A stretch of DNA of 64,000 nucleotides from Mycolicibacterium sp. J2 (GTDB lineage: Bacteria; Actinomycetota; Actinomycetes; Mycobacteriales; Mycobacteriaceae), in NCBI RefSeq assembly GCF_026240945.1, contig NZ_JAPFPY010000005.1:124001-188000 (forward strand), given 5' to 3'. The position numbers and the translations under genes were made by a program. Below, piece after piece: positions 23,538-33,839 of the stretch (its first letter is position 1; each line of letters opens with the position of its first letter). The notes under the pieces were generated by a model that saw only the letters and a list, made by a program, of their open reading frames with translations, searched no databases and was not told the DNA's origin.

Positions 23538-23744
23538 ATGACCCACATGACGAAGGTGACGATGGTCAGTCTGGCACCGGTGGCCGCCGCCGTGGCGATC
23601 GCCCTGGCGCCGGCAGGCGGTGTGGGTGTCGATCCCCAAACGCCCTACGGCACCAACCCGTCCACCAGCACCGTGCCGACCTATCACGTCGACAACCAGG
23701 ACGAGGTCGACACCTCCGGCGGATTCGTCGACCGACCCTTCTGA
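23538..23744 (+). CDS. Small secreted protein of unknown function
   Basis: A 68-residue protein with a strong AGGAGG 11 nt before the ATG and a signal peptide (basic start, hydrophobic residues 8-27). Cleavage would leave a short acidic, proline- and threonine-containing peptide ending TSGGFVDRPF. It has no cysteines and no recognised domain. It is divergent from the LysR gene and 45 nt before a second tiny secreted protein, so both may be controlled by that regulator. Confidence 0.65.
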   Translation: MTHMTKVTMVSLAPVAAAVAIALAPAGGVGVDPQTPYGTNPSTSTVPTYHVDNQDEVDTSGGFVDRPF

Positions 23745-23789
23745 GCACCAGTCACCACCCGAAACAACAACAACGAGGAGCACCGCATC

Positions 23790-23993
23790 ATGCGAATCAC
23801 CCACACCGCAGCAGTCGCCATCGCCGTCGCCGCACTGGCCATCGCGGCCGCGCCCCAGGCCTGCGCGGATGTCGACGTCGTGCAGCACGCCGGGCACGCC
23901 GAGGTCGTCGCGACACCGGGCCCGGCCGCCGACCATGCCGCCCGACTCCAGACGCCGTTCGGTGGGGCGCCGGTCCTGGCGTTTCACCACTGA
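23790..23993 (+). CDS. Small secreted protein of unknown function
   Basis: A 67-residue protein with a signal peptide and a clear signal-peptidase site after QACA (about residue 26). The mature peptide of about 40 residues is DVDVVQHAGH... ending VLAFHH, without cysteines after cleavage. AACGAGGAG lies upstream of the ATG. It probably forms an operon with the preceding secreted peptide. The two share size and layout but no clear mature-sequence identity. Confidence 0.65.
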   Translation: MRITHTAAVAIAVAALAIAAAPQACADVDVVQHAGHAEVVATPGPAADHAARLQTPFGGAPVLAFHH

Positions 23994-24095
23994 CCCGGTC
24001 GTCGCGCGCCGGGCCGGTCGAAATGCTGCGCCGTGTATGGGCAAAACGCCCCGTTGCACATAAGGTAGTGCACAGCCAGCGCACAGGAGGTGAGG

Positions 24096-25904
24096 ATGGG
24101 GCGGCTGATCCGGTGGTCGATCCTGTTGATACTCATCGCTTTTGGCTTCCTGTGGCCGGCGGTTTTCAGCGGCGGCTCCGGATCGGGCGCCCCGGTCGAC
24201 GACCCGGTGCGGATCACCGATTACACCGCCTCCTACTCCGTGGACGCCGGCGGACGCCTGGACGCGGTGGAAACCATCACCGGTGAGTTCCCCGACGACC
24301 GGCACGGCATCTTCCGGTACTGGGACGTGGCCAATCCGAACAGCCCGCACGTACGCCAGACGCCGAAAATCGATGCCATCCTGATGGACGGCCGACCGGC
24401 CCCGTATCAGATGTTGTGGGAAAGCGGTGAACGATTCCGGGTCGCCAAGATCGGCTCCGCCGATGTGACTCTGAACGAGGGCACCCACGTGTTCGAGATC
24501 CGCTATCACATCGACGGTGTCCTGGACCCGGGAAAGGTCGGCGCCGACAAGCGGTTCGCGTCGAGCACCGGCGCTTCGCAAGCCCCGACGGCCTTTTACT
24601 GGAACGTCATCGCACCGTCCTGGAACAACGTCATCCAGCGGGTGAACATCACCGTGACGCTGCCCGCCAAGGTGATCGGTGCGCAGTGCTCGGTGGGCTT
24701 CGGCGCCGGCCGAAGCTGCGCCGATCTGACGGTGCGTGGTGACACCGTGACGGTGCGGGCCAGCGGTCTACAGCCGCGCACCCCTGTCACGCTGCGGGCC
24801 GGCGTCGACATGCCGACCCCGGCCCGCGCCGAATTGCCGTGGCCGTACCCGTTCGACCGGATCCTGGGCCAGTCGGTGACCCAGGTGGTGGTGCTACTCG
24901 GGGTGTCGGCGCTGGCGGGTCTCGGCGCGGTGCTGGCGTACCGCACCACCGTGGAGCCCCCGCCGGGTTTCCCGCTGCAGTACGCGCCACCGCCCGGGCT
25001 GGGGCCAGTCCAGTGTGAATACATCCGCACCGAGTCGATCCCGAAGGACGCGCTGACCGCGACCCTGTTCTACCTCGCCGAGCGCAAACTCGTGGAACTG
25101 CGCCAGGTGAACGACAAGCAATGGAACATCCGCGGTATCGCCATCCCCGGTGCCTGGGCGGACGTCGACTATCCGAGCGCAGCCGTCGGTGGGGCGCTGA
25201 AGGTGATCGGCCAGGGCACCGAGTTCGAGGCCAAGAAGACCGTGACGGCCGGCAAGAAACTCACCAAGGCCAAGACCGATCTCACCGAGGCCATCCACGA
25301 GTGGGCGGCCAAGGACGGGTTGCTGGTCAAACGGCGCAAAGAGCTGTGGGTGCGTACGGCCAACGCGGCGGCCGCCGTGCTGATGGTGTGCGGTTTCTTC
25401 CGGTGGGGATTCCCGATCACCTTGTGGGCATTGCCTTTTGCGGCGTTCTTCGTGCTCTCGCTGGGCTCCTGGGCCGATGGGGTCGGCACCCGGCGCACCG
25501 AAGCCGGGCGGCAACTGTGGTCGCAGGCCGGCGGATTCCACCGGATGCTGACCACGGATTCGGCTGAGAGCCGCTTCGACTTCGCCGCTCGCAAAGACCT
25601 CTACACCGCATATGTGCCCTACGCGGTGGCCGCCGGCGCCGCCGCGCTCTGGGCGCAGAAATACCAGGCGACCACGGGAGTGGTTGCCCCGCAACCGGAG
25701 TGGTATCAATCGTCACGCGATGACTCGGCACGCGTCACCGGTGGTTCGGGCGGCCCGAGTTTCGACAGCTTCGAGTCGGCGTTGTCGTCCTCGATCGGGG
25801 CCTATACCGCATCGCAGTCGTCGTCATCTTCCGGCGGCAGCGGTAGCAGCAGCTCCGGCGGTGGCGGCGGCGGTGGTGGTGGCGGCGGCGGTGGTTCGTG
25901 GTGA
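24096..25904 (+). CDS. DUF2207 membrane protein with Ser/Gly-rich tail
   Basis: A 602-residue protein. Hydrophobic segment residues 6-25 is followed by an extracytoplasmic DUF2207 beta domain (VRITDYTASYSVDAGGRLDAVETITGEF). A transmembrane helix lies near 265-285, then a cytosolic region, two more helices near 420-460, and a tail ending in a Ser-rich then poly-Gly stretch. The glycine tail is usual for the family. ATG 24096 is preferred because AGGAGG (24085-24090) overlaps the alternative GTG at 24090. It is paired with LemA 10 nt downstream, a frequent association. The function is unknown; envelope-related is a guess. Confidence 0.85.
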   Translation: MGRLIRWSILLILIAFGFLWPAVFSGGSGSGAPVDDPVRITDYTASYSVDAGGRLDAVETITGEFPDDRHGIFRYWDVANPNSPHVRQTPKIDAILMDGRPAPYQMLWESGERFRVAKIGSADVTLNEGTHVFEIRYHIDGVLDPGKVGADKRFASSTGASQAPTAFYWNVIAPSWNNVIQRVNITVTLPAKVIGAQCSVGFGAGRSCADLTVRGDTVTVRASGLQPRTPVTLRAGVDMPTPARAELPWPYPFDRILGQSVTQVVVLLGVSALAGLGAVLAYRTTVEPPPGFPLQYAPPPGLGPVQCEYIRTESIPKDALTATLFYLAERKLVELRQVNDKQWNIRGIAIPGAWADVDYPSAAVGGALKVIGQGTEFEAKKTVTAGKKLTKAKTDLTEAIHEWAAKDGLLVKRRKELWVRTANAAAAVLMVCGFFRWGFPITLWALPFAAFFVLSLGSWADGVGTRRTEAGRQLWSQAGGFHRMLTTDSAESRFDFAARKDLYTAYVPYAVAAGAAALWAQKYQATTGVVAPQPEWYQSSRDDSARVTGGSGGPSFDSFESALSSSIGAYTASQSSSSSGGSGSSSSGGGGGGGGGGGGGSW

Positions 25905-25914
25905 GGAGAGCGCT

Positions 25915-26448
25915 GTGCGGTTCGTGCTGATTCTGGTGCTACTCATCGCGGTGGCGGTGCTGATCGGCTTCGTGGCCGGGTATAACAAGCTGCGCGGTGC
26001 CGAGGTGCGGGTGTCGGAGGCGTTGTCCGGTATCGACGTCGAGCTCACCCGGCGCGCTGCCCTGATCCCGGCCCTGGTGCACACCGTCGGGTCGTTCGCG
26101 ACCCACGAGAAGGCCGTCCTGGATCGGGTCACCGATGCGCGGGCCCAATTGACCGCCGCGACCGGCGGGACGTCGGTCACCCAGCGCAGCGCGGCCGAAC
26201 GGAGCCTCGACGATGCCGTCGGCCGGGTGCTGGCCCTCGGGCAGAGTTACCCGCAGCTGAACTCGTCGAACAACTTCCTGGACCTGCAGCGCAACCTCGC
26301 CGACACCGAGAACAAGCTGGCCTTCGCCCGGCAGTACTACAACGACGCCGTGGCCACCCTGAACCGGCTGGTGGCCACCATGCCGTGGATGTTCGTCGCC
26401 CCGCTGGCCGGGGTGGCCGAACGGGAGTTCTACCAGGCGCCCCGCTAG
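25915..26448 (+). CDS. LemA family protein
   Basis: A 177-residue protein with one N-terminal transmembrane helix (VRFVLILVLLIAVAVLIGFV) and a helical cytosolic or extracytoplasmic bundle. The family motifs are YNKLRGAEVRVSEALSGIDVELTRRAALIPALV and YNDAVATLNRL. The GTG at 25915 has GAGGAGA upstream. LemA proteins are widespread and of unclear biochemical role. Their pairing with DUF2207 proteins, as here, suggests a shared membrane complex. Confidence 0.9.
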   Translation: MRFVLILVLLIAVAVLIGFVAGYNKLRGAEVRVSEALSGIDVELTRRAALIPALVHTVGSFATHEKAVLDRVTDARAQLTAATGGTSVTQRSAAERSLDDAVGRVLALGQSYPQLNSSNNFLDLQRNLADTENKLAFARQYYNDAVATLNRLVATMPWMFVAPLAGVAEREFYQAPR

Positions 26449-26467
26449 CGGGCCCTAGACTGGCTCG

Positions 26468-27394
26468 GTGCGTCTCGTCTTTGCCGGTACCCCCGAACCC
26501 GCGCTGCCCTCACTGCGCAAGCTCATCGATTCACCCCGTCACGAGGTGGTCGCGGTGCTGACGCGCCCCGACGCCGCGGTCGGCAGGCGGGGCACACCCG
26601 TGCCGTCACCGGTCGCCCAGCTGGCGGCCGAACACGGCATCCCCGTGCTGCGGCCTGCCAAACCCAACAGTGTCGAATTCGTCTCGGAATTAGCCGAATT
26701 CGCGCCGGAAGCCTGCGCCGTGGTGGCTTACGGCGCCCTGCTGCGCGACGAATTGCTCGCGGTACCCACGCACGGCTGGATCAACCTGCACTTCTCCCTG
26801 CTCCCGGCCTGGCGCGGCGCCGCACCCGTGCAGGCCGCGATCGCCGCGGGGGACACCGTGACCGGTGCCACCACCTTCCGCATCGAACCGGCCTTGGATT
26901 CCGGACCCGTGTACGGGGTGGTGACCGAGACCATCCGCCCCACCGACACGGCGGGCGATCTGCTTGACCGCCTTGCGGTCTCGGGTGCGGGGCTGCTGGA
27001 GGCCACCATGGACGGCATCGCCGACGCGACATTGGTTCCGGTGCCGCAGCCCATCGACGGGATCACCGTCGCGCCGAAGATCACCGTCGAGGACGCCCGG
27101 GTGCGCTGGGAAGCGCCGGCCCAGGCCGTCGAGCGCCGGATCCGGGCCCACACCCCGAACCCCGGGGCATGGACCACCGTCGGCGACATCCGGCTCAAGG
27201 TCGGCCCGGTGACCGTGGACGAGGACAAACAACTGGAGCCCGGTTGCGTCGAGGTGGGGCGTCGCGACGTGTGGATCGGCAGTGCGTCACATGCCCTGCG
27301 GCTCGGCTGGATTCAGCCACCGGGCAAGAAGCCGATGGCCGCCTCCGACTGGGCCAGGGGCGCTCGACTGGATGAGGGGGTGCGGGCACAGTGA
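26468..27394 (+). CDS. fmt: Methionyl-tRNA formyltransferase
   Basis: A 308-residue enzyme that formylates initiator Met-tRNA using 10-formyl-[16 protein letters not shown] opens the N-terminal Rossmann domain and [17 protein letters not shown] carries the catalytic His region. A C-terminal tRNA-binding OB-like domain follows. GTG 26468 has no strong Shine-Dalgarno but gives the conserved N-terminus. Its stop overlaps the rsmB GTG. The order fmt-rsmB-rpe-ribD is the mycobacterial arrangement. Confidence 0.96.
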   Translation: MRLVFAGTPEPALPSLRKLIDSPRHEVVAVLTRPDAAVGRRGTPVPSPVAQLAAEHGIPVLRPAKPNSVEFVSELAEFAPEACAVVAYGALLRDELLAVPTHGWINLHFSLLPAWRGAAPVQAAIAAGDTVTGATTFRIEPALDSGPVYGVVTETIRPTDTAGDLLDRLAVSGAGLLEATMDGIADATLVPVPQPIDGITVAPKITVEDARVRWEAPAQAVERRIRAHTPNPGAWTTVGDIRLKVGPVTVDEDKQLEPGCVEVGRRDVWIGSASHALRLGWIQPPGKKPMAASDWARGARLDEGVRAQ

Positions 27395-28770
27395 GCCGCC
27401 ATCACAACCCGCGACAGCAGAAGGCGCCGCGGCGTAAACCGTTGGATGCGGCGCGGCGGGCCGCCTTCGAGGTGTTGCGCGCGGTCAGTGAGCGCGATGC
27501 CTACGCCAATCTGGCGTTGCCCGCCCTGCTGCGCGAGCGTGGCATCAGCGGGCGCGATGCCGCGTTCGCCACCGAACTCACCTATGGCACCTGCCGCACC
27601 CGCGGGCTGCTGGACGCCGTCATCGTCGCCGCGGCCGGCCGGCCGCTGGACCGGATCGACCCGGTGCTGCTGGACCTGCTGCGGCTGGGTGCCTACCAAC
27701 TGCTGCGCACCAGGGTCGACCCGCATGCCGCCCTGGACACCACCGTCGACCAGGCAGGTATCGAATTCGACACGGCGCGTGCGGGTTTCGTCAACGGGGT
27801 GCTGCGCACCATTTCCGAACGCGACGAAGCCTCCTGGGTCGGCGAGCTGGCGCCCACCGATCCGGTCGGTAAGGCCGCGTTCGTGCATGCCCATCCACGC
27901 TGGGTGGCCCAGGCGTTCGTCGACGCCTTGGGTGCCGATGCGGGGGAACTGGACGAACTGCTGGCCAGCGACGATGCCCGCCCCGTCGTGCACCTGGCGG
28001 CCCGGCCGGGCGTGCTGACCGCCGCGGAGTTGGCGGAGCAGGTGGACGGCACGGTGGGCCGGTATTCGCCCTACGCGGTCTATCTGACCGGTGGTGATCC
28101 CGGCGAGTTGGCCGCGCTGCGCAAGGGTGCGGCTCAGGTCCAGGACGAGGGCTCGCAGTTGGTGGCCCGGGCGCTGACGCTGGCCCCGGTCGAGGGTGCC
28201 GACGGCGGCAACTGGCTGGATCTGTGTTCGGGTCCGGGCGGCAAGACCGCGCTGATCGCCGCGTTGGCAGCCGGTACGGGCGCCCGAGTCACCGCCGTCG
28301 AACCGGCCCCGCACCGCGCCGAGTTGGTGGAGCAGAACACCGCCGGACTGGGGGTCCGGGTGTTGCGGGTGGACGGCCGCGAATCCGGCCTGGATGCGGG
28401 CAGTTTCGACCGGGTGTTGGTCGACGCGCCGTGCACGGGCCTGGGCGCTCTGCGGCGCCGACCCGAAGCCCGGTGGCGGCGCCAGCCCGGCGACGTGCCG
28501 GCGCTGGGCAAGCTGCAGCGTGAGCTGTTGGCGTCGGCGATCAGGCTGACCCGGCCGGGGGGAGTGGTGCTGTATGCGACGTGCTCGCCGCATCTGGCCG
28601 AGACGGTGGGTGTGGTGGCCGACGCGCTGCGCCGCCAGCCGGTGCACGCGTTGGACACCCGGGCGCTGTTCGAGGGCGTCGACCGGCTGGGCGACGGCCC
28701 GTACGTGCAGTTGTGGCCGCACCGGCACGGCACCGATGCGATGTTCGCCGCGGCACTGCAAGTACGCTGA
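27391..28770 (+). CDS. rsmB: 16S rRNA m5C methyltransferase, RsmB/Fmu family
   Basis: A 459-residue protein with an N-terminal NusB-like RNA-binding domain (about 15-150) and a SAM-dependent methyltransferase domain. The SAM motif is [12 protein letters not shown] near 275. The catalytic cysteines lie in [19 protein letters not shown] and YATCSPH. It is predicted to methylate C967-type cytosine of 16S rRNA. GTG 27391 overlaps the fmt stop. Confidence 0.95.
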   Translation: MSRHHNPRQQKAPRRKPLDAARRAAFEVLRAVSERDAYANLALPALLRERGISGRDAAFATELTYGTCRTRGLLDAVIVAAAGRPLDRIDPVLLDLLRLGAYQLLRTRVDPHAALDTTVDQAGIEFDTARAGFVNGVLRTISERDEASWVGELAPTDPVGKAAFVHAHPRWVAQAFVDALGADAGELDELLASDDARPVVHLAARPGVLTAAELAEQVDGTVGRYSPYAVYLTGGDPGELAALRKGAAQVQDEGSQLVARALTLAPVEGADGGNWLDLCSGPGGKTALIAALAAGTGARVTAVEPAPHRAELVEQNTAGLGVRVLRVDGRESGLDAGSFDRVLVDAPCTGLGALRRRPEARWRRQPGDVPALGKLQRELLASAIRLTRPGGVVLYATCSPHLAETVGVVADALRRQPVHALDTRALFEGVDRLGDGPYVQLWPHRHGTDAMFAAALQVR

Positions 28771-28776
28771 CGACCC

Positions 28777-29484
28777 ATGGCAGGTCAGTCTCCCGTCGAT
28801 TCGCTCACCCCGGCCCCTCTCATCGCCCCGTCCATTCTCGCCGCCGATTTCGCCAGGCTCGCCGACGAGGTCGCCGCGGTGCAGGGCGCGGACTGGTTGC
28901 ACGTCGATGTGATGGACAACCATTTCGTGCCCAACCTGACGCTCGGCCTGCCGGTGGTGGAGAGCCTGCTCAAGGTCACCGACATCCCGATGGACTGCCA
29001 TCTGATGATCGAGGACCCGGCGCGCTGGGCCCCGCCGTACGCCGAGGCGGGCGCCTACAACGTCACCTTCCACGCCGAGGCCACCGACGACCCGGTCGCG
29101 GTGGCCCGCGATATCCGCGCCGCGGGGGCCAAGGCCGGGCTGAGCGTGAAGCCGGGCACTCCGATCGATCCGTACCTGGAAATCCTGCGGGATTTCGACA
29201 CGCTGCTGGTGATGTCGGTGGAACCGGGCTTCGGTGGGCAGAGCTTCATCCCGGAGGTGCTGGCCAAAGTGGGCATCGTCCGCAGGTTGGTCGATGCCGG
29301 AGAGCTGCGGGTCGTGGTGGAGATCGACGGCGGGATCAACGCCGACACCATCGAGGCCGCGGCCGAAGCCGGGGTGGATTGCTTCGTGGCCGGCTCGGCC
29401 GTGTACAACGCCGACGATCCCGCGGAGGCGGTGCGGCGGTTGCGTGCCCAGGCGGCGGCGGCATCGGCCCATCTGACCCTATGA
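28777..29484 (+). CDS. rpe: Ribulose-phosphate 3-epimerase
   Basis: A 235-residue TIM-barrel epimerase interconverting ribulose-5-phosphate and xylulose-5-phosphate. Metal and catalytic motifs are [16 protein letters not shown] near residue 45, [10 protein letters not shown], and VEIDGGIN near 180. The ATG at 28777 follows rsmB by 6 nt. Its stop overlaps the ribD ATG (ATGA), linking ribulose-5-phosphate supply, a riboflavin precursor, to RibD. Confidence 0.96.
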   Translation: MAGQSPVDSLTPAPLIAPSILAADFARLADEVAAVQGADWLHVDVMDNHFVPNLTLGLPVVESLLKVTDIPMDCHLMIEDPARWAPPYAEAGAYNVTFHAEATDDPVAVARDIRAAGAKAGLSVKPGTPIDPYLEILRDFDTLLVMSVEPGFGGQSFIPEVLAKVGIVRRLVDAGELRVVVEIDGGINADTIEAAAEAGVDCFVAGSAVYNADDPAEAVRRLRAQAAAASAHLTL

Positions 29485-30488
29485 CGTTCGCGGCCGCCAT
29501 GCGGCAGGCCATCGACGCATCCGAGCGGGTGAAGGGCACGACGTACCCGAATCCTCCTGTGGGCGCGGTCATTTTGGATTCCGGTGGCCAGGTGGTGGGG
29601 GTGGGCGGCACCGAGCCGCCGGGCGGCGCGCACGCCGAAGTGGTGGCGCTGCGGCAGGCCGGGCAGCGGGCCCGTGGCGGCACCGCGGTGGTCACCCTGG
29701 AACCGTGCAACCACCACGGCCGCACTCCGCCGTGTGTGGACGCGCTGCTGGCCGCCGGTGTGACGCGGGTGGTGTACGCCGTCGGCGATCCCAATCCGGC
29801 GGCCGCCGGCGGCGCGGGGCGACTGGCCGATACCGGCGTCGAGGTGGTGGCCGGCATCGCTGCGACAGAGGTCACAACCGGTGTGCTACGTGAGTGGTTG
29901 TACAAGCAGCGCACCGGGTTGCCCTATGTCACATGGAAGTTCGCCACCAGTGTGGACGGTCGGAGTGCGGCCGCCGATGGCAGCAGCCAGTGGATCACCA
30001 GTGACGCGGCCCGCCGTGACGTGCACCGCTTCCGGGCGGCCGTCGATGCGATCGTGGTGGGGACGGGCACGGTCTATGTCGACGATCCGACGCTCACCGC
30101 CCGGCTACCCGACGGCACGTTGGCCCCGAGTCAGCCGCTGCGCGTCGTGGTCGGCGAACGGGAGATCCCGTCGGAAGCCAATGTGCTCAACGATGATTCG
30201 AACACCATGGTGATCCGCACCCGCGACCCGCGCGAGGTGATGCGGGCGCTCTCGGACCGCACGGCGGTGCTGGTGGAGGGCGGCCCGACGCTGGCCGGGG
30301 CGTTCCTGCGGGCCGGTGTGATCAACCGGATCCTGGCCTATGTGGCGCCGATTCTGCTGGGTGGTCCCATCACGGCCGTCGACGATGTCGGCGTGCTGAG
30401 TATCGCGGGCGCGCAGCGCTGGCGTTTCGACGGTATCGACACCATCGGCCCGGATGTGCGGCTGAGCTTGGTACCCAACGGTTCCTGA
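29481..30488 (+). CDS. ribD: Bifunctional riboflavin deaminase/reductase
   Basis: A 335-residue fusion. The N-terminal cytidine-deaminase-like domain (zinc motifs HAEVVALRQ and [11 protein letters not shown]) deaminates the GTP cyclohydrolase product. The C-terminal RibD reductase domain ([34 protein letters not shown]) reduces its ribosyl chain with NADPH. The start overlaps rpe by 4 nt. The other riboflavin genes ribE, ribBA and ribH follow a few kb downstream. Confidence 0.96.
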   Translation: MTFAAAMRQAIDASERVKGTTYPNPPVGAVILDSGGQVVGVGGTEPPGGAHAEVVALRQAGQRARGGTAVVTLEPCNHHGRTPPCVDALLAAGVTRVVYAVGDPNPAAAGGAGRLADTGVEVVAGIAATEVTTGVLREWLYKQRTGLPYVTWKFATSVDGRSAAADGSSQWITSDAARRDVHRFRAAVDAIVVGTGTVYVDDPTLTARLPDGTLAPSQPLRVVVGEREIPSEANVLNDDSNTMVIRTRDPREVMRALSDRTAVLVEGGPTLAGAFLRAGVINRILAYVAPILLGGPITAVDDVGVLSIAGAQRWRFDGIDTIGPDVRLSLVPNGS

Positions 30489-30614
30489 CGGCCGACTTCG
30501 CCGTTGCGCGCGCCGCGCTGGGGGCCGGAGCGCCCCACAAGCTTCTTGCACGCCGGTACAATTTTGGCAAAGGCGCTTTCACAGACGAGTTGCGCAGTCA
30601 ACGAAGTACGACGA

Positions 30615-30776
30615 ATGGATGAGCGCATGACTCTGTTACCCGACTGGCTGGGGATTTCCCCGCTGACGTCGCAGACCGTGAGGTCCGTGGTGTGGGCCGT
30701 GTTGCGGGGTGGCGACCCCGCCGAACCGCCGCGCCGCAAGCCCAAGGTCATGCGGCGCGGCGTCGAACGCTGCTAG
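30615..30776 (+). CDS. Possible small protein between ribD and the P55-type exporter
   Basis: A 53-codon frame (MDERMTLLPDWLGISPLTSQ... ending RRGVERC) has strongly GC-biased third positions and an amphipathic middle followed by a basic tail. It could start at ATG 30615 or ATG 30627. Neither has a good ribosome site. Its TAG abuts the opposite-strand exporter stop exactly (TAGCTA at 30774-30779), which suggests a real gene boundary. The product is not recognised. Confidence 0.45.
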   Translation: MDERMTLLPDWLGISPLTSQTVRSVVWAVLRGGDPAEPPRRKPKVMRRGVERC

Positions 30777-32360
30777 CTACTTCGCGTGCCGTGGCGCGTT
30801 CGCCACGGGTTCGGCTGCGGCCGCGTCGATTTCGTCGGCGTGCTCGTTTCGTCCGCTGACGAACAACGCGCACACGGCGCCCACCACGCACACGATCGCG
30901 GTGATCAGGAAGATGCTCGCGTACTGCATGGTGTAGGCCTGCCTGGTGGCCTCGGCCAGCCGGGCGCCCTGGGCGATCAGGATCCCGCCCGGTGTGTCGG
31001 CTTTCGGAGCGGGCAGGGCCGCCAGGCGTTCCTGCAGGAACTGGTTGAACTTGTACAGGCCCCACGCGCTCAGTGCGGCGATACCGATCAGCATGCCGAT
31101 CATCCGGGCGACCACCACCGCGGCCGAGGCGATGCCGTGCTCGGCCGCCGGCACCACCCGCAGCGTGGCCGAGGTGAGCGGGCCGATCACCAGGCCGAGC
31201 CCGATACCGGCCAAGGCCAGGTCGGTGCCGAAGGTCGGCAGCGCGACCACACCCAGATCGTGATGAGCCGACAACACATTGGTATCCCAGTGCGACACCA
31301 GCCAGTAGGCGAACGCGGCGATCAGCAGACCCACCAGACCCACGATCCGGTCCCCGATGCGGGTGGCCACCCAGCCGCCGATCAGTGCACCGATGGGCAG
31401 GGCGCCCAGGAACCACAGCAGCAGGAACACCGCCTCGTCCTGGCTCTTGCCCAGCACACCTTGACCGAACAGTTCGACGTTGACCAGCGTGACCATCAGG
31501 GCGGCACCGGCGCACAACGAGGCGCCCAGCGCGGCCAGGAACGGGCGGAAATGCACCCCGGCGGGTTCGATCAACCGGGTCTTGGCGAACTTCTCCCAGG
31601 CGAAGAACCCGATGGCCACCACGAGGGCCGCGATCAGCACCGGCGGGCCGTAGCTGGGCAGCACCTGCTTGCCGTCCGGAGACTGGTTGTACATGCCCAC
31701 CACGGCCAGGCCCAGTGCGACGGCCAGCAGCACCCCGCCGACCACGTCGACCTTCTCCGGCTCCTTGCTACGGTCCCGGGCCGGCAGGCTGACCTGGATC
31801 AACACCATCGCGATGAGCACCAGCGGCACGTTGATCCAGAACACGTCGCGCCAGGTGCTGAGCGCCCACACCACGGCCAGGCCGTAGAGCGGGCCGAGCA
31901 CGCTGCCCAATTCCTGGGCCGCGCCGATCCCGCCCAGCACGGTGGCCCGGTTGTGGGCCGACCAGAGGTCGGCAGCCAGGGCGAGCGTGACGGGCAGCAG
32001 CGCACCACTGGCGGTGCCTTGGATGACGCGGCCGATGACCAGCATGGTCAGGTCGGTGGACAGGGCGGTGACCACCGAACCGACCGCGAAGCCCAGCAGG
32101 CTGGCCTGCAGCAGCAGCTTGCGGCCGAAGCGGTCCGAGGCCCGGCCCAGCAGCGGCATGGCCGCGATATAGCCGAGCAGATACCCGGTGATGATCGGGG
32201 TGACCTGCTGGATCTGGTTGAGCGGGATCCCGATACCGGCCGGCGGTGCCGCCATGATGTCGCGGATCACCGCGATGACGACATAGGTGTCCAGCGCGCC
32301 CAGCAGCACGGCGAGGCCACCCGCGCCGATGGCGAGACCGCGGTTGGTGCGGGCCGGCAT
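30777..32360 (-). CDS. MFS drug/lipid exporter, P55 type (DHA2 family)
   Basis: A 527-residue protein with about 14 transmembrane helices, typical of the DHA2 branch. The N-terminus [20 protein letters not shown] and loop [10 protein letters not shown] match the mycobacterial exporter encoded with LprG (P55, Rv1410c), which moves triacylglycerides and drugs. Its ATG shares one base with the lprG stop (TGATG), so the two are translated together. It lies distal to lprG on the minus strand and converges on the ribD side. Confidence 0.94.
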   Translation of the reverse strand: MPARTNRGLAIGAGGLAVLLGALDTYVVIAVIRDIMAAPPAGIGIPLNQIQQVTPIITGYLLGYIAAMPLLGRASDRFGRKLLLQASLLGFAVGSVVTALSTDLTMLVIGRVIQGTASGALLPVTLALAADLWSAHNRATVLGGIGAAQELGSVLGPLYGLAVVWALSTWRDVFWINVPLVLIAMVLIQVSLPARDRSKEPEKVDVVGGVLLAVALGLAVVGMYNQSPDGKQVLPSYGPPVLIAALVVAIGFFAWEKFAKTRLIEPAGVHFRPFLAALGASLCAGAALMVTLVNVELFGQGVLGKSQDEAVFLLLWFLGALPIGALIGGWVATRIGDRIVGLVGLLIAAFAYWLVSHWDTNVLSAHHDLGVVALPTFGTDLALAGIGLGLVIGPLTSATLRVVPAAEHGIASAAVVVARMIGMLIGIAALSAWGLYKFNQFLQERLAALPAPKADTPGGILIAQGARLAEATRQAYTMQYASIFLITAIVCVVGAVCALFVSGRNEHADEIDAAAAEPVANAPRHAK

Positions 32361-33091
32361 CAGGCGGCGGGTTTGTCGACGGTGACGGTCTTACCCCAGT
32401 CCGACAGCGTCATCTGAATGTTCTTGCCCTGCTCGACGTCGAACTTCACCTGCTGCAGCTGGTGGTCGCCGTCCTCGCGGATCCAGGCGGTGCCGGGGAT
32501 CGGGCCGGTGACCTTCAGCGCCGGGGCGATCTTGTTCATCGCGTCGGCGGGCACCGTTCCGGTGATCTTGACCGCGTCGACTCCGTTGACGGACTCGCGG
32601 CCCACGGCCTTGGGATCGGTGAAGCTGGTGAGGATATTGGCCAGCCCGTTCTCCGGGCTCAGGATGGTGGAGATGTCGTAGATGTCGGCGGCGGGCCCGA
32701 AGTTCTCCATCGCACCGCCGGCGGTGATGGCCCCGTAGATGTTGCCGTCGGAGACCACGAACTTCACATCGGAGAGCTTCTGGCCGAGGAACATGATGTC
32801 GGCCTTGCCCTGCGCGGCGACGGCGGGCGTCAACGTCATGTCACCGGTGAGAACGGTGATCGGGAGGGCCTTGATATCGCCGGTGGTCGTGAGCACCACG
32901 TGCGCGCTGGTCTGCTTGCGGGTGGTATCCGCGGATTGCTTGAGCAACGTGGCGGCGTCGGGGAGCGGCGCGTCATTGGTCTTCGGCGACGACGAGCACC
33001 CGACGAGTCCCAGCGCGGCCAGGAATACGGCCAGGAAGGGGATCAGGAAACGGAAAGAGCTTCGGACTGCACGGCGTTGGCGCGTCTGCAT
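32360..33091 (-). CDS. lprG: Lipoprotein LprG, lipid carrier
   Basis: A 243-residue lipoprotein with signal peptide and lipobox LVGC, with Cys at about residue 32. The mature beta-sheet fold has a hydrophobic pocket in the known family. LprG carries triacylated lipids and lipoglycans to the cell surface and works with the P55 exporter coded next to it. The start is taken at ATG 33091 (MQTRQRR). ATG 33100 would add three residues, and upstream extension to 33244 overlaps ribE and is rejected. Coupled to the exporter. Confidence 0.93.
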   Translation of the reverse strand: MQTRQRRAVRSSFRFLIPFLAVFLAALGLVGCSSSPKTNDAPLPDAATLLKQSADTTRKQTSAHVVLTTTGDIKALPITVLTGDMTLTPAVAAQGKADIMFLGQKLSDVKFVVSDGNIYGAITAGGAMENFGPAADIYDISTILSPENGLANILTSFTDPKAVGRESVNGVDAVKITGTVPADAMNKIAPALKVTGPIPGTAWIREDGDHQLQQVKFDVEQGKNIQMTLSDWGKTVTVDKPAA

Positions 33092-33164
33092 ACCCAGCAT
33101 CGTAATGGTTGCGCCTGGGCGGCCCGGCTCTACGCCGATCAGGCTCCTCACTAGCCTGATGACC

Positions 33165-33839
33165 ATGTTCACCGGAATCGTTGAGGAACTGGGCGAGATC
33201 GTCGGAATTGACAGGCTCGATGATTCGGCGCGGCTGGTCATCAAAGGCCCGGTCGTGACGTCCGATGCAAGTCATGGCGACTCCATCGCCGTCAACGGCG
33301 TATGCCTGACGGTCGTCGACGTGCTGGCCGACGGGGCCTTCACCGCGGATGTGATGGCCGAAACGCTGAACCGCTCGAGCCTGAGCGCCATCGGGGTGGG
33401 CAGTGCGGTGAATCTGGAGCGTGCGGCCGCGGTGAACAGCAGGTTGGGCGGTCATATCGTGCAGGGTCATGTCGACGGCACCGGCCGCGTGATCTCGCGC
33501 ACGCCGTCGGAGCACTGGGAGGTGGTGCGCATCGCGCTGCCCGCCGAGCTGTCCCGGTATGTGGTGGAGAAGGGTTCGATCACCGTGGACGGGATTTCGT
33601 TGACGGTGTCGGGCGTGAGCGAAGCGACGGGGAATCAGACCGGGGCGAGCGAAGCGACGGGGAATCAGACCGGGGCGAGCGAAGCGACGGGGAATCAGAC
33701 CGGCGGGTGGTTCGAGGTGTCGCTCATCCCGACCACCCTCGCGCTGACCACACTCGGCCGGGCCGCGGTAGGTACCCCGGTGAACCTTGAGGTCGACGTC
33801 ATCGCCAAATATGTGGAACGGCTGATGTCGGCCCGGTGA
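33165..33839 (+). CDS. ribE: Riboflavin synthase alpha chain with an in-frame repeat insertion
   Basis: A 224-residue enzyme that dismutates two lumazines to riboflavin. The N-terminal barrel starts MFTGIVEELGEI and contains HGDSIAVNGVCLTV. The second barrel contains SITVDGISLTVSGV. Normal members have about 200 residues. The excess is three tandem copies of a 10-residue unit (core SEATGNQTGA) in the loop after GISLTVSGV and before WFEVSLIP. The frame is kept throughout, and the flanking sequence is normal. The gene is called ribC in M. tuberculosis. It diverges from lprG and is separated from ribBA by the large repeat protein. Confidence 0.93.
   Translation: MFTGIVEELGEIVGIDRLDDSARLVIKGPVVTSDASHGDSIAVNGVCLTVVDVLADGAFTADVMAETLNRSSLSAIGVGSAVNLERAAAVNSRLGGHIVQGHVDGTGRVISRTPSEHWEVVRIALPAELSRYVVEKGSITVDGISLTVSGVSEATGNQTGASEATGNQTGASEATGNQTGGWFEVSLIPTTLALTTLGRAAVGTPVNLEVDVIAKYVERLMSAR
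33618..33704 (+). repeat. 30-bp tandem repeat, three copies, inside ribE
   Basis: Copies start at 33618, 33648 and 33678 and are identical except at the edges. The unit begins GAGCGAAGCGACGGGGAATC. Being a multiple of three, it adds ten residues per copy without a frameshift. The core GGCGAGCGAAGCGACGGG also occurs before pgk (56204-56221), so this is a dispersed element, not a purely local duplication. Confidence 0.9.

Noticed and set aside
25840..25904. Poly-glycine end of the DUF2207 protein as a frameshift artefact
   Set aside because: A Ser/Gly-rich tail ending in glycine and a terminal SW is usual for this family, and the stop fits the LemA start.
33092..33164. Possible FMN riboswitch before ribE
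   Set aside because: The gap is only 73 nt and lacks the conserved FMN-aptamer blocks.
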